DNA of 64,000 nucleotides, from positions 744,001-808,000 of the forward strand of contig CANTUR010000066.1 of assembly GCA_947683625.1 (NCBI GenBank). The letters run 5' to 3'. Made by a program: the position numbers and the translations under genes. Source of the DNA: Mallotus nudiflorus. Its lineage: Eukaryota; Streptophyta; Magnoliopsida; Malpighiales; Euphorbiaceae. This document shows, piece by piece, positions 1 to 10,000 of this stretch (position 1 is its first letter; every line of letters begins with the position of its first letter). The notes beneath the pieces are model-generated. The model did no database searches. It was not told the DNA's origin and was given only the letters and a program-made list of their open reading frames with translations.

Positions 1-680
1 CATTTATTTGGATTAAGTGAATGACTACAGCTTGGTGCCTCGGTTGATGCCTTTGCTCTCGGGGACCGGTAGTCTAGTTGGAATAAGTGGGCCCGGTTGG
101 CCATTTAGATTTTGAGTTTAGGGTTCTACCGAGATTTTTCAAAAGCTATACTTATATATTATAAACTATTTTCACTATAAATATATATAGTTTTCAAAGG
201 TTTTCAAACTGTACAGCTCTTTTTATTGACATACTAAGTGAGGTCTGATTCCCCTCAATTTATTTTTTTTTCAGGAGCTTGGGAGTTCGACCTCAGACTA
301 CCTCTACGCTGGGTTTCTTCTTCACCGGCCATTTTATATAGGTCATTGTAAGCTATACTGTGTGTTAATCTAGGTTGCTGCAGTAGTATATGTACTAAGA
401 ATTTGGATTGTTTAAGCATAATTATGTAGTTTATTTGTACGAAACACACTCATGTATAAGATTTAAGTTCAATTTATAATATGAGATGTTGAAATATTTA
501 AGTAGTTGAATTTGTGTAATTTGAGAAAAATCAGTTTGATAATATGTTCTGCTTTTAATTAAAGTTTAAAATATGAATGATTTTATTTTCTTTTCCTTTA
601 GGCTTATTACGGGTTTCGGAGGCCTTATGCCTACCCATTCCCTAGTGCCGATCACGTGCCCTCGGGTTCGGGTCGTGACA
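1..680 (-). mobile_element. Ty3/gypsy-type LTR, partial (cut by window edge)
   Basis: The block ends on the plus strand in GGGTCGTGACA at 680, so on the minus strand it opens with TGTCACGACCC, a start often seen in plant gypsy LTRs. Its last ~450 bases align with 2060-2489: both have a 'gtgaggtctgattcccctcaa' type segment, a 'gccggctattttat' type segment, a 'gctgcagtagta' segment and the same terminus. The other end lies outside the window. It is a diverged sister of the next LTR in the same orientation, perhaps a solo LTR. The orientation call rests on the terminus and on the integrase fragment at 2700-3545. Confidence 0.6.
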
Positions 681-1224
681 GTTAGTTTGATATATGCACA
701 TTAAACAATTAGGTTTAGGTTTAATACATTTGAGTAATATACACATGTTTTAAAATGTACACTTAGACATAATTATTTTATTAAATGATTAGTATTTTAG
801 GTATAGTTTCAGTAGATTTTAGGTTTATTCTTAAATAATTGCATGTTAAATTATAAACCTACACTTAAATTATTTTTAAGTTTATTTTTGGTATATTTTT
901 TGATTTATTTCTAAATAAATAAATATTTTATTATTAAATTAAACCTAGCACATTAGTGGTATATTTAGGGTTTATTTTTGATATATGCATGCTAGATAAT
1001 TAGGTTTATTTTTAGTATATTTGTGAATATATGTTAAACACAAACACGTATTTAAATGAATATTTATACATAAATGTTTTATTAAATGATTTGTGTACTT
1101 AGGGTATATCTTTTGCATATTTAAGTAAATTTTTAAGATAATGCATGTTATATTATTGTTACTCATTTAAATTGTTTTTAACTATATTAATGATTTATCT
1201 TTAGTTTATTTCATATTTTATTTG

Positions 1225-1287
<63 letters not shown>
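1225..1287. repeat. (CA)n-(TA)n compound microsatellite
   Basis: About 14 CA units (1225-1252) run straight into about 17 TA units (1253-1287). Simple-sequence repeat; read and assembly length here may be unreliable. Confidence 0.95.
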
Positions 1288-1290
<3 letters not shown>

Positions 1291-1324
1291 GAAATATACT
1301 GGGTATATTTTAGGTATATTTTTG

Positions 1325-1328
<4 letters not shown>

Positions 1329-1366
<38 letters not shown>
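1329..1366. repeat. (AT)n microsatellite
   Basis: An uninterrupted AT run of 19 units, 41 bases after the previous microsatellite. Confidence 0.95.
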
Positions 1367-1368
<2 letters not shown>

Positions 1369-1430
1369 TTGGTTTTACTATTATGAATATTGTTCTACAT
1401 TAATTATTTTCCAAATGAATGATTTATTCT

Positions 1431-2489
1431 AAGTGAAGGATATCAATAGAACGTGCTTCCTAGTGGGCAGCACTAGGACCGTGTACGTACCGGTATGATA
1501 GATAAGGATTGAGTGAGAGTTAATTTTGGGTGATTATAATTGATTTAATTGATTTGACTAAGATTAATGGTATGTTAGATAGTGTGATTGCGGGGCTAAT
1601 CACATTGACAGTCAGACTGTTGGAGCTCGGTCGACTTAGTGTCTCGGGGCCAGTCTACTATCCATAAGTGAATTGAATGATCTATTGGGTTGATTGAGAT
1701 GTGAGGTGATAGATAGTGTGATTGTTGGAGCTCGATTAACCAAGTGTCTCAGGGCCAATCACACTGACAGCCAGACTGCTGGAGCTCGGTTGACTTAGTG
1801 TCTCGGGGCCAGTCTGTTGTCCAGATTGGAATAAGTGTTCTATTTGGAATCAAGTGAGCCTGCATGGCTAGAGTGGTGATGCGGTTGTTGAGGTTGTTAT
1901 TATTAGGGTTCTATGGATCCTTCATGAATTTAATTAAGCCTTTTCCTACATTCTGTATATTTATAAAAGCAGAGTTTGGCATTCGTGTGAAATATGTGTA
2001 TATACATATATATAATAATGCATGATTATTATGGTTTAGATTGCATGTATATATAGTATAATAATTCATTCAGTGAGGCCTAACCCCCCTCAATTATATT
2101 TTTTCATGAGATCCCATATCGTCAGACCTTAGTTGTAGAGTTCCTCGCCGGTGTTCTTCAATCCCGGCTATTTTATGAAAATGTATATTTTGAACTCTAA
2201 TTTGTATTCTAGAAGCTGCAGTAGTAGTGTTATTGTATTGAAAGTGTATTATTTTGTTTGGATATTGTATACTCTGAAAAATTTGTATTTGATTATTACG
2301 AATATGTATTCATTTATAAAAGGATTTGGAGTATTTATTTTATATATTGATTCAGAAAAATTTTAATTTGGTCGTAACTTTATTTAATTATTGCATGATT
2401 TTATTTTTCTTAGGCTTGCTATGGGTTCTGAATTCGAAAGAATTCCCGTTCCCTAGCGCCAGTCATGACTCCTAGTTTGGGTCATGACA
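1431..2489 (-). mobile_element. Ty3/gypsy-type LTR (probable 3' LTR of the 2700-3545 element)
   Basis: This is the second copy of the 1-680 repeat. On the minus strand it opens at 2489 with TGTCATGACCC. It lies where the 3' LTR of a minus-strand element should be, about 210 bases beyond the chromodomain end of the integrase fragment at 2700-3545. The purine-rich AAGGTGGATATTAAA just before the LTR start on the minus strand is a plausible polypurine tract. The left limit (~1430) is set only by where the GC-richer sequence ends and is uncertain. Confidence 0.55.
1577..1822. repeat. Two diverged tandem units inside the LTR
   Basis: A unit at 1577-1663 (agatagtgtgattg ... ctcggggccagtct) is repeated at 1711-1822 with an extra internal duplication: 'ggagctcgg-t-gactTAGTGTCTCGGGGCC' appears once in unit 1 and twice (one more diverged) in unit 2. 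It has higher GC than its surroundings. Confidence 0.75.
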
Positions 2490-2699
2490 TTTAATATCCA
2501 CCTTGTAGTCCTTAATGAAATGCTTATGTTACCTATAAATCCTCAAACTTTTAATTGTTCAATCAAGGACAATCATTTGCTATAATTAAGTCTTTTTTTT
2601 TCTGTAACTATATATATATATATACTAAATTATACTTAAATTAAATCAATATAAATTTTGTAAATTCCATGCATAATGAATGCAAATATACTTAGAGTT

Positions 2700-3545
2700 A
2701 AAGTATGGGTGTGACAATTCTCCACACCTTAGGAAATTTGATTCCCAAAATTATGCTAAACAAATAAGGGTATTGATTTCTTGTGTCTTCCTCTCGCACC
2801 CAAGTAGCTTCCTCTCTCCCATGGTGTTTCCAAAATACTTTCACCAAAAGTATGATTTTATTTCTCAACAGTTTGGTTTTCCCAGTAATAACTGCAACTG
2901 GCTATTCTTCATAAGATAAGCTTTCTTTCAATCTTATGGGTTAGGCTTGAAAAAGATGACTAGGATCACTCTTATACCTCCTCAACATCAACACATGGAA
3001 AACATTATGAATTTGAGACAACTATGGAGGTAAGGCCAACCTATAGGCTACTGGACTAATCCTCTCAATCACCTCATATAGACTAATATACTTAGGGCTT
3101 AGTTTTCCCCTTTTACCAAACCGTAAGACTCCTTTTTAAGGTGAAATCTTTAGGTAGACCTTTTCACCCACAACGTATTCAATCGATTCCCTTTTTAAGT
3201 TTGCATAACTCCTTTATCTATCTTAGGCTTCTTTTAGTCAATCTCAAATTAATTAAATCTTCTATGTTGTCATTTCCATAATTTTTAGACCACTTAATTG
3301 TCTTTTCCCAACTTCATCCCAACAAACTAGAGTTTTGCACTTTTTACCATATAGTGCTTCATAGGCTGCCATTCCCAAACTAGAATGAAAGGTGTTGTTG
3401 TAGGCAAATTCCATTAAAGGTAGATGTTTATCTTAGCTATTTGCAATTCCATCACACAAGTTTAAAGCATATCTTTTAATGTTTGGATTGTCCACTCTGA
3501 CTGACCATCTATTTGACGATGAAAAGTTTTACAAAACCTCAACTT
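2700..3545 (-). pseudogene. Ty3/gypsy chromovirus integrase C-terminal part plus chromodomain, decayed
   Basis: Read on the minus strand, the fragment starts near 3545 with an integrase segment (F-H-R-Q-x-D-G-Q-S-E), continues with the plant gypsy signature around MEFAYNNTFHSSLGM and YEALYGKKCKT (about 3310-3420), then V-G-x-K-V-Y-L-K near 3150. At about 2780-2850 it shows a chromodomain-like V-F-W-K-H-H-G-R-E-E-A-T-W. Frames shift several times and stops interrupt it. A chromodomain after the integrase is the mark of chromoviruses; the wording of the integrase resembles the Tekay/Del group, but that clade call is inference. Reverse transcriptase, protease and gag are not present to the right, so only the 3' part of pol survives. 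The stretch 2490-2700 between it and the LTR holds no recognisable gene. Confidence 0.75.
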
Positions 3546-3651
3546 CTCTGTTGTCATTTGTTAATGTTTGTTGTTCTTTCAGTTCTTTCATCATTAATAA
3601 TAAAATTAAGGCCACAAATATAATTTTTATTTTTATCAATATCAATAATAT

Positions 3652-3757
3652 TGGCAACAATAGCTTTACATGATAATTACTTCTTTTATTCTTGTTATAC
3701 CTTATCTCTTAGTTGTATTCAGTTATAGTTATTGTGCACCTTCCATATATGTTGCAA
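3652..3757 (+). mobile_element. Copia element 1, first part of the split 5' LTR
   Basis: TGGCAACAATAGCTT onward aligns with the 3' LTR at 12080 (TGGTGACAATAGCTT). The match runs through 'ataccttatctcttagttg' and 'cagttatagtt.ttgt.cacctt' and stops near 3757. The remaining ~50 bases of the LTR reappear at 7004-7052. The 3' copy carries a duplicated 'catgataattact' that this copy lacks. Confidence 0.8.
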
Positions 3758-5204
3758 TAAGGCCAATACCCACATGTTGCACGAGTGAACTTATTGGTTT
3801 ATTTTAATGAATTTTTGTAAATTAGTGATGGTTAAGTTTTAAATATAACTTGGGAAGGGATATTTTATAAAAAAAACTTCATTGAATACATTACTAAGGT
3901 CTGTTAATACATCATACTACATTTTAGGACATCTATTTCAACTATTCATAATCTAGCTCGACTCCTATCAACACTATTATTACTTAGTTGTATCCTCAAA
4001 ATCAACATCTGACACTATAAATTCAATTGAGGCCAAAGTCTATGCGAAGCAACAATTAAATAGCATATAAAAGTATTATAAGCTAATTTATATAATAGTA
4101 ATTCAAATGATTATATAAATCTTATAGTTATGAAACATAAAATAATAAGAGTTCATATAATTATTAAATATAAAATAATAATAATAACCATTACAATTAA
4201 GTGAGATAATATAAATATAGACAAAATTTGAATGATGTAGAAAGAGGTTATAGTACTTGAAAAATCAAAAATAGCAAAGCTACCTTTTTGAGAATGAGAC
4301 TGTTTGCATGATAGATAGCTCTTTCACTAAAAGTTGCACTATGGTATGGATTTGTTTTAGGTACCTTTATTAAATTGAATCAAATAAGAAAGAATCAATC
4401 AAGTCTCCAATCTAAACTCATTATTAGTTAGAAAAGTCCCCAATTAACATAATAATATATTATAAAATGTTAAGAACATTGAAATTTTAAAGTTGTGATA
4501 ACTTATAAATAGTGCTTCAAGTGGAAGAGATGCTAAAGAATCAAAGTTAATTCCTCATTATTATTGTCCAATTTTAAACGAAAATTAAACTCACAAAAAG
4601 TTATAACTATAGAAAAAGACCTGAATTATAAATTGGTCCAATCAATATATGTAAATAAGATGATAAAATAAATCCTACTACTCAGGAAATAATAACTGTT
4701 AACATTTTCTATTCATAGAATTTAAATACCTAACCACCATATACATGCCGTCTAGATTTATATTCCTTACAAAATTAACAAAAACATAATTTATGATCAT
4801 AAAAAATGCATTACTTTTACATTTTTTATTCCTCAAGGTTGCATAAGCTAGCCATGTATCCATTACTTGTATGCACACATAAAAATTGGTTAGATAATGA
4901 GTAGAAGTTAGAACAATGATAACAACAAGATAAAAGATGCTTGCACAACATCATGAACTAACATGTTATTATTGAAGAATAAAAAACAACTATATTTAGA
5001 GGCCTAATTTTATCCCAAGGAGAATAAAATAAGGAATGAGTAGCTACAAATATTTACTATAAATCCAATCCTTACTGAGAGCGGTAATCTTACATCACTC
5101 ATCCAATTTTGATTTTAAGATTTAAATGAATATTGTTTGTTCAGAGTAATTAAAATAGGACAATTCACATTAAATTAAGCTTTACAAAATGGAATAAATG
5201 TCAT

Positions 5205-5442
5205 TAATGCAATCAAAACTTTAACAATTAAAATCAACATTTTTAATATGACTGGATAATGAAGATGACAAATGAAATTGAAAAGAAAATGAAGAATTAC
5301 TTGGCAAGTGAGCAAGAAAGAACACCATAAGCTTAATGCAATAACCGGGTTGAACATCATGAATCAAAGCCCAAGCCAAGGTTATTCTTAAGATATCTTT
5401 TGAATCCTTAACTACAACCACCATAACTTTTCCATTCACCAC
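5205..5442 (-). pseudogene. Fragment of a USP-domain/receptor-like kinase gene (N-terminal exon)
   Basis: From the minus-strand ATG at 5442 the reading begins M-V-N-G-K-V-M-V-V-V-V-K-D-S-K-D, followed by T-L-A-W-A-L-I-H-D-V-Q-P-G-Y-C-I-K-L-M-V. This is the start of the UspA-like domain found at the N-terminus of a plant family of (often inactive) protein kinases, in which the pattern is V-V-V-A-V-K-x-S, A-L-x-W-A-L-T-H-V-V-Q-P-G-D-C-I. Similarity fades after about residue 45, where the family's first exon would end or continue differently. No kinase domain follows. The insert also carries a GA-rich tract ~560 bases upstream of the ATG that could be the donor gene's 5' leader. Family membership is inferred by eye from this short match. 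Confidence 0.6.
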
Positions 5443-6002
5443 TACATCTAAATAACATTCATATTTTTCAACCTTTGAAAAATCTAACCTTTAACACACT
5501 CTGTAATAAAAATTCAGATCAAAATTTCCTCATAGAATCAATTCTTGAACCTAACAAAGCGGACTACATTATTATCAAATCAAGTGAGCAAATAGCACAG
5601 AAACCAAAATTACTACTTTTCAAACTTTTTTGATAAAAAGCTAGCAATAACTTGAGAACAAAAAAACAGAACATCTCAGCAAACAAAATTCCTAACATTA
5701 TTAATTTGATTTTTAAAAAATTTAAATACTAAAATAGAGCAATAAATTAAGAGCAAGAAATAGAACCTCTAAAAGAATATAAATAATCATAATTAGTAGA
5801 GGCCTCATCAGATTTCATAGATAGCATTTCCACCATTACATATATCAATTTCAAAACACAACCAAATCATTTCCATATACAGTATGCAAAAATACCAAAT
5901 CAAAAAACTATATTTTTAAAAAAAATAAGAATTATTATAGAAAGTTAGCAAAGGAGCAGTACCATTCATTGCTTTAAGAATTAGAAAATTCAAGAATTAT
6001 AA

Positions 6003-6045
6003 AGAGAGAGAGAGAGAGACAGAGACAAATAGACAGAGAGAGTGG
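6003..6045. repeat. GA-rich simple repeat
   Basis: A run of (GA)n with interspersed C (gagagagagagagacagagac...). Plant 5' leaders often hold such runs; here it lies upstream of the USP-domain fragment on the minus strand (as TC). Confidence 0.85.
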
Positions 6046-6462
6046 AGGATTTGAAAGGAGTCAAAAGTGCAATAGTGGTAGTGCCTATTCCATGAGAATC
6101 ACTAAAGAAAATAAACATACAATGTTTGTTCCACAAGAAAGAAAATGGATTTTTGTTAGTTAGTTTTTGATTTACTGATGATCTTCCAAGAAAATTATCT
6201 ATTAATAAAAAAAGGATAATAAAAATAGCAACTAAACAATCATAAAATCCTAATTAGTAAAGATATTGGGAAAAGAAAAAAGATGTGATCTTAATTTTGA
6301 TAGTACAAAGCAAGAAACTATAAGATAGTGAATGAGGAGAGAGTAAGAGATTATAAAAAAAAAATTAAAAGTCAATTCTCATTGTTATGAAATTGAGAAT
6401 TGAGAAAAGATAAAAAAAAAAGCGTTAGAGAGACTGGAAACAAAAAATGCAATGAATGGTTG

Positions 6463-6548
6463 GTTTTAAAAGATGGAAAAGATAAAGGACTATAACTCTT
6501 TAATTGGTTTTAAGATATGGGAAAGACGAAGGGTTGAAACTCTTTGGT
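6463..6548. repeat. Short tandem duplication (~43-bp unit)
   Basis: 'ttggttttaaaagatgg-aaa-gat-aa-gga.ta.aactcttta' is followed at once by 'attggttttaagatatggga-aagacgaagggttgaaactcttt'. Two diverged copies of one unit. Confidence 0.65.
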
Positions 6549-6968
6549 TTTTTTTTTTATTAATTATTAATGGAGTAAAAAAAAATATTAAAGAGTGCTA
6601 CATGATTATTAACAAAAGTGTGAGAGTGAGGAATATTGAAATGAGAGAGTGCCACATGTCAAAATATGGTGAAAACCTCTCTTTGCTTTAACTTTATGTT
6701 CATTTTTCATAATCGGAATTGAAATTGAGAAAAACAAAATGAAAAGAGAGAAAATATTTTTAAGAAGTGTCTTTAATATTATAAATAATAATAATAATAT
6801 CTAATAATGAGGGTGTCTTTAGGTTTTCAAGGTAGCCAAAAAGATGAAGCTTACAGAATAAGAATAAAAATGCTATTGAATAAGAGAGGACACATAGATT
6901 ATTAACTTGAGACTTAGTATATTAAAGCTTCAAGCAGAGAGAGCCACGTGTCAACACATAGTTAAAAG

Positions 6969-6969
<1 letters not shown>

Positions 6970-7008
<39 letters not shown>
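6970..7008. repeat. (TA)n microsatellite at the insertion edge
   Basis: About 19 TA units sit exactly at the right border between the 3.2-kb insert and the resumed copia LTR, which blurs the breakpoint. Confidence 0.9.
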
Positions 7009-7052
7009 TAGTGAGCTTTTCCATTCAATCTTCATGAGTTTCCATTCTGATT
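7004..7052 (+). mobile_element. Copia element 1, second part of the split 5' LTR
   Basis: 'tagtgagcttttccattcaa' through 'gagtttccattctgat' matches the end of the 3' LTR at 12208-12254. It is followed directly by the primer binding site. Confidence 0.8.
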
Positions 7053-7063
7053 TGGTATCAGAG
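7053..7063 (+). promoter_or_regulatory. Primer binding site (initiator tRNA-Met), copia element 1
   Basis: TGGTATCAGAG lies immediately after the LTR. This is the standard plant copia primer binding site, complementary to the 3' end of initiator tRNA-Met. Confidence 0.85.
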
Positions 7064-7077
7064 TAAAATAAAAAAAA

Positions 7078-10000
7078 ATGTCTACTATTTATTTTCAAAC
7101 CACAGAAAACTCGACTTCTTCATCTTTAACCAATATTACAAATTCTTCTTCTTAAACTTTTCCCTTACCAATAATGATCTCTTCTACCATACCTACCAAT
7201 AAACAACAAACCTTTTTTATTAAGTTGAATTCTAAAACTACATACCTTGGAACCTTCAATTTCAGCCTTTACTTAACTTCTATAATTTATATGGAATTCT
7301 TTATGGCATAGAATTATTACCACCAAAAACTATTATTAATCCAACAACACAAGTCGATGAGTTGAATCCTGCCTATGTTGCTTGGTTTAATAAAGATTAG
7401 ATTCTTTTTTCTTGACTACTCTCCTCTATCTCCGAAGAGGTTTATCCTTATTTAATCAGATTAAATTCAACCTTGGCAGTAAGGCAAGTTCTTACAATAG
7501 CTTATGGTGCTGTAAATAATGTCCAATAAACTCAGCTTTATATTAAACTTCATAATATGTCTAAAGATGACAAATCTTTCTGTGAATATGTATTTCAGGC
7601 CAAAAACCTTGCCTATAATTTGGCACTTGTTAGTCAGCCACTATCCATAGCATAATTCAATGTAATTATTTTTCACCATCTTAACTCTAACTTTAATGGT
7701 GTAATCAGGGATCTTCAGCAATGCACTAACCCTCCCTCCTTTCATGACCTTCACGGTCAGTTAATGATACGAACCCTACTTATAATAGAGATAAAACGCG
7801 CATCCAACTTTGAAATTGTTGCCCAAGATCATCAAGATGAGGTTGTGAAGATGGAGCTAAACCCCTTGCTTATTAATTTGAAGCAAAATACTTAGTTATT
7901 AAAAGATGAACAATCACACAATTCTAAGTCTAACCTAGCAATTGTAATGAAAGGTAGATGTGAAACAATTCAAGTAAACTTACAAAGTTTCAAAAGAACA
8001 AAGTTAAGGAAAAACCTCATTTAATTGATTAAAATTGTGAAAAATACATTCTTAATTCGTCCATAATATATGTAGCCCTTATATAGGCATGTAAACAACC
8101 TATCCCTTAAAGGAAAAGGTTTTCTTCCTTATTCCCAAAGATGCCTATATAGGAAAATCCTTAATTAAGGAGATTTCCTTCAAAATAGGACAACTAATGA
8201 CAACTCATCTTTAAAAAGTCAAAATTGACAACTCATTACAATTCATGACAACTAAGCTAAATGATAACTCATGACAACTAAGCATTGAAGCATGCCATGT
8301 CATATGTTGACCATTGACCCTTGACTTTGACTTGTTAACTATTTGACTTTGACTTGTTGACTTTGACTTGGAATATTCTTGAATCTTCTCATATCTTTTA
8401 GAATCTTCTTAAATCTTCCTTATTGACTCCAAAATAGGAAAATAACTCAAAATTTGTCCATATCAAGCTAATTAATTTTAGAATATAAAATTAAGCTAAT
8501 TAGCTTAAATTCTTCATATTCAGGCGCTTTTTAATCCCTTTTAGGGTTCATATTAGTTAGTCTCCTATGAATTATTATTAAGGCTTAAGAAAAACCTGCT
8601 CCTATTGCCAATATTGTACAATGATCATTCCACCAAGATTTTATACTTAGTTATGAAGCATTCACCCTATCTTGTAGCTCTAACTTCAATAGAGGATGAA
8701 GGAATTTTACACAGTCAAACCATAATGCTAACTCTATCCAATGTTAAATATGCAAATATACCAACCATGTTGCCATAAATTGCCAACATCATTTCAATTG
8801 CTCAATCCTCTTGCAGTTTAGCTTCCTCTCAGGTTTGTTAGTCTCGTCAGCATTTTACACCACCACAGATTAAACTTTCTCAGACAGAGACTGCCTCCTT
8901 AGCCACCAACTCCACTTAGAGTTCTTCACCCAATTATGAGTGCTCTCTGGATATTAGAGCAAGCCATCATATTACTCAAGATTTATCTTCTTTGACTATT
9001 ACTGAGGATTATAAAAGTAATGATAATTTACTTGTCAATAATGGTCATGGTCTTCCTATTGCCCATATTAGTAAGACTATAATCTTTAGTGATTCTTATT
9101 CCTTTCTTTTACATGATGTTCTTTATGTTCCCACCATCACTAAGCCCTTACTCACTATAAAAAATTTTGCAAAAATAATAGTTATTTTTTTAATTTCATG
9201 ATGATTCTTTTTTTGTTAAGGACAAGGTCCCTAAGAACATCAACCTCTAAGGGACCATTAAGGGAGGATTATATAAGTTGCAGCCATTTTTTAATCTCCA
9301 CCTTTTGCCGCCTATCTCACCACCTTAGATCAATGGCATGCTCATTTGGGTCACCTCAATTTTCAAGGATAAATGTCATGTTCGTCAATTTTAATTGCCA
9401 TGTTCCAAAGCTCCTTTACCATCAAATAAATGTTATGCTTACTGCTTAGGCAAACTCCATCATTTCTCTTTGCCAGTCAATAATAATAGAAGCATTACTC
9501 CTCTTGATTTAATTCATTCTGATGTTTGGGGCCCTGCTCCATTATGTTATTCTTTTAGTGAAAAAAATTTTATTTTATTCATTGATGACTTTTCTCTATT
9601 TACTTGGGTTTACCCAATTAAGAATAAAAGTGATGTTATTATTATTTTTATCAATTTCAAAATTATGTTGAAAAATAATTCTATACTACAATCAAAGCCT
9701 TTAATTCTGATTAGGGTGGGAAATTTCACTTTTTACATTAATAATTCAAAGATATAGGAATGCACCATAGATTTACATGTCCCCATACTCATGAACAAAA
9801 TGGAACCACCGAAACAAAAATTATACACATTATTGATATAGGTTTAGCACTACTTGGCCTTAGTAGTGCACCCTTCAATTATTGGCAATTTGCTTTTGAA
9901 ACTGCAATGTTTTTAATAAATTGAATGCCAACAAAATCTCTTTTAAATGCCATATCATTCCAAGTTTTATTGAAAAAAAAAAAACCAAATTATTCCTTTC

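Larger units (their letters stand above)
681..1430. other. AT-rich non-coding stretch with internal diverged repeats
   Basis: No gene is visible. Between about 690 and 1220 a short theme recurs ('aggtttatttttggtatatttt', with 'gcatgttaaat' and 'aaatgattagt' near it) several times with much divergence, so it looks like an old, degenerate tandem array. It holds the two microsatellites listed separately. Confidence 0.5.
3758..6994. mobile_element. 3.2-kb insertion inside the copia-1 5' LTR, class undetermined
   Basis: The insert is defined by homology: the copia LTR stops at about 3757 and resumes at about 7004, whereas the 3' LTR is continuous. The DNA between is AT-rich, carries a gene fragment (5205-5442), a GA-rich run (6003-6045), a short tandem duplication (6463-6548), and two related segments near its right end ('gagagtgccacatgtca' at 6645 and 'gagagccacgtgtcaac' at 6938). 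I could not find terminal inverted repeats, a target duplication or a transposase, so it could be a Helitron, a Pack-type element or filler DNA. Breakpoints are good to about 10 bases. Confidence 0.6.

Noticed and set aside
5205..5442. Possibility that the USP-domain piece is a functional small gene
   Set aside because: Similarity covers only ~40 residues, no kinase or further exon follows, and it lies in an insert within a dead retroelement.
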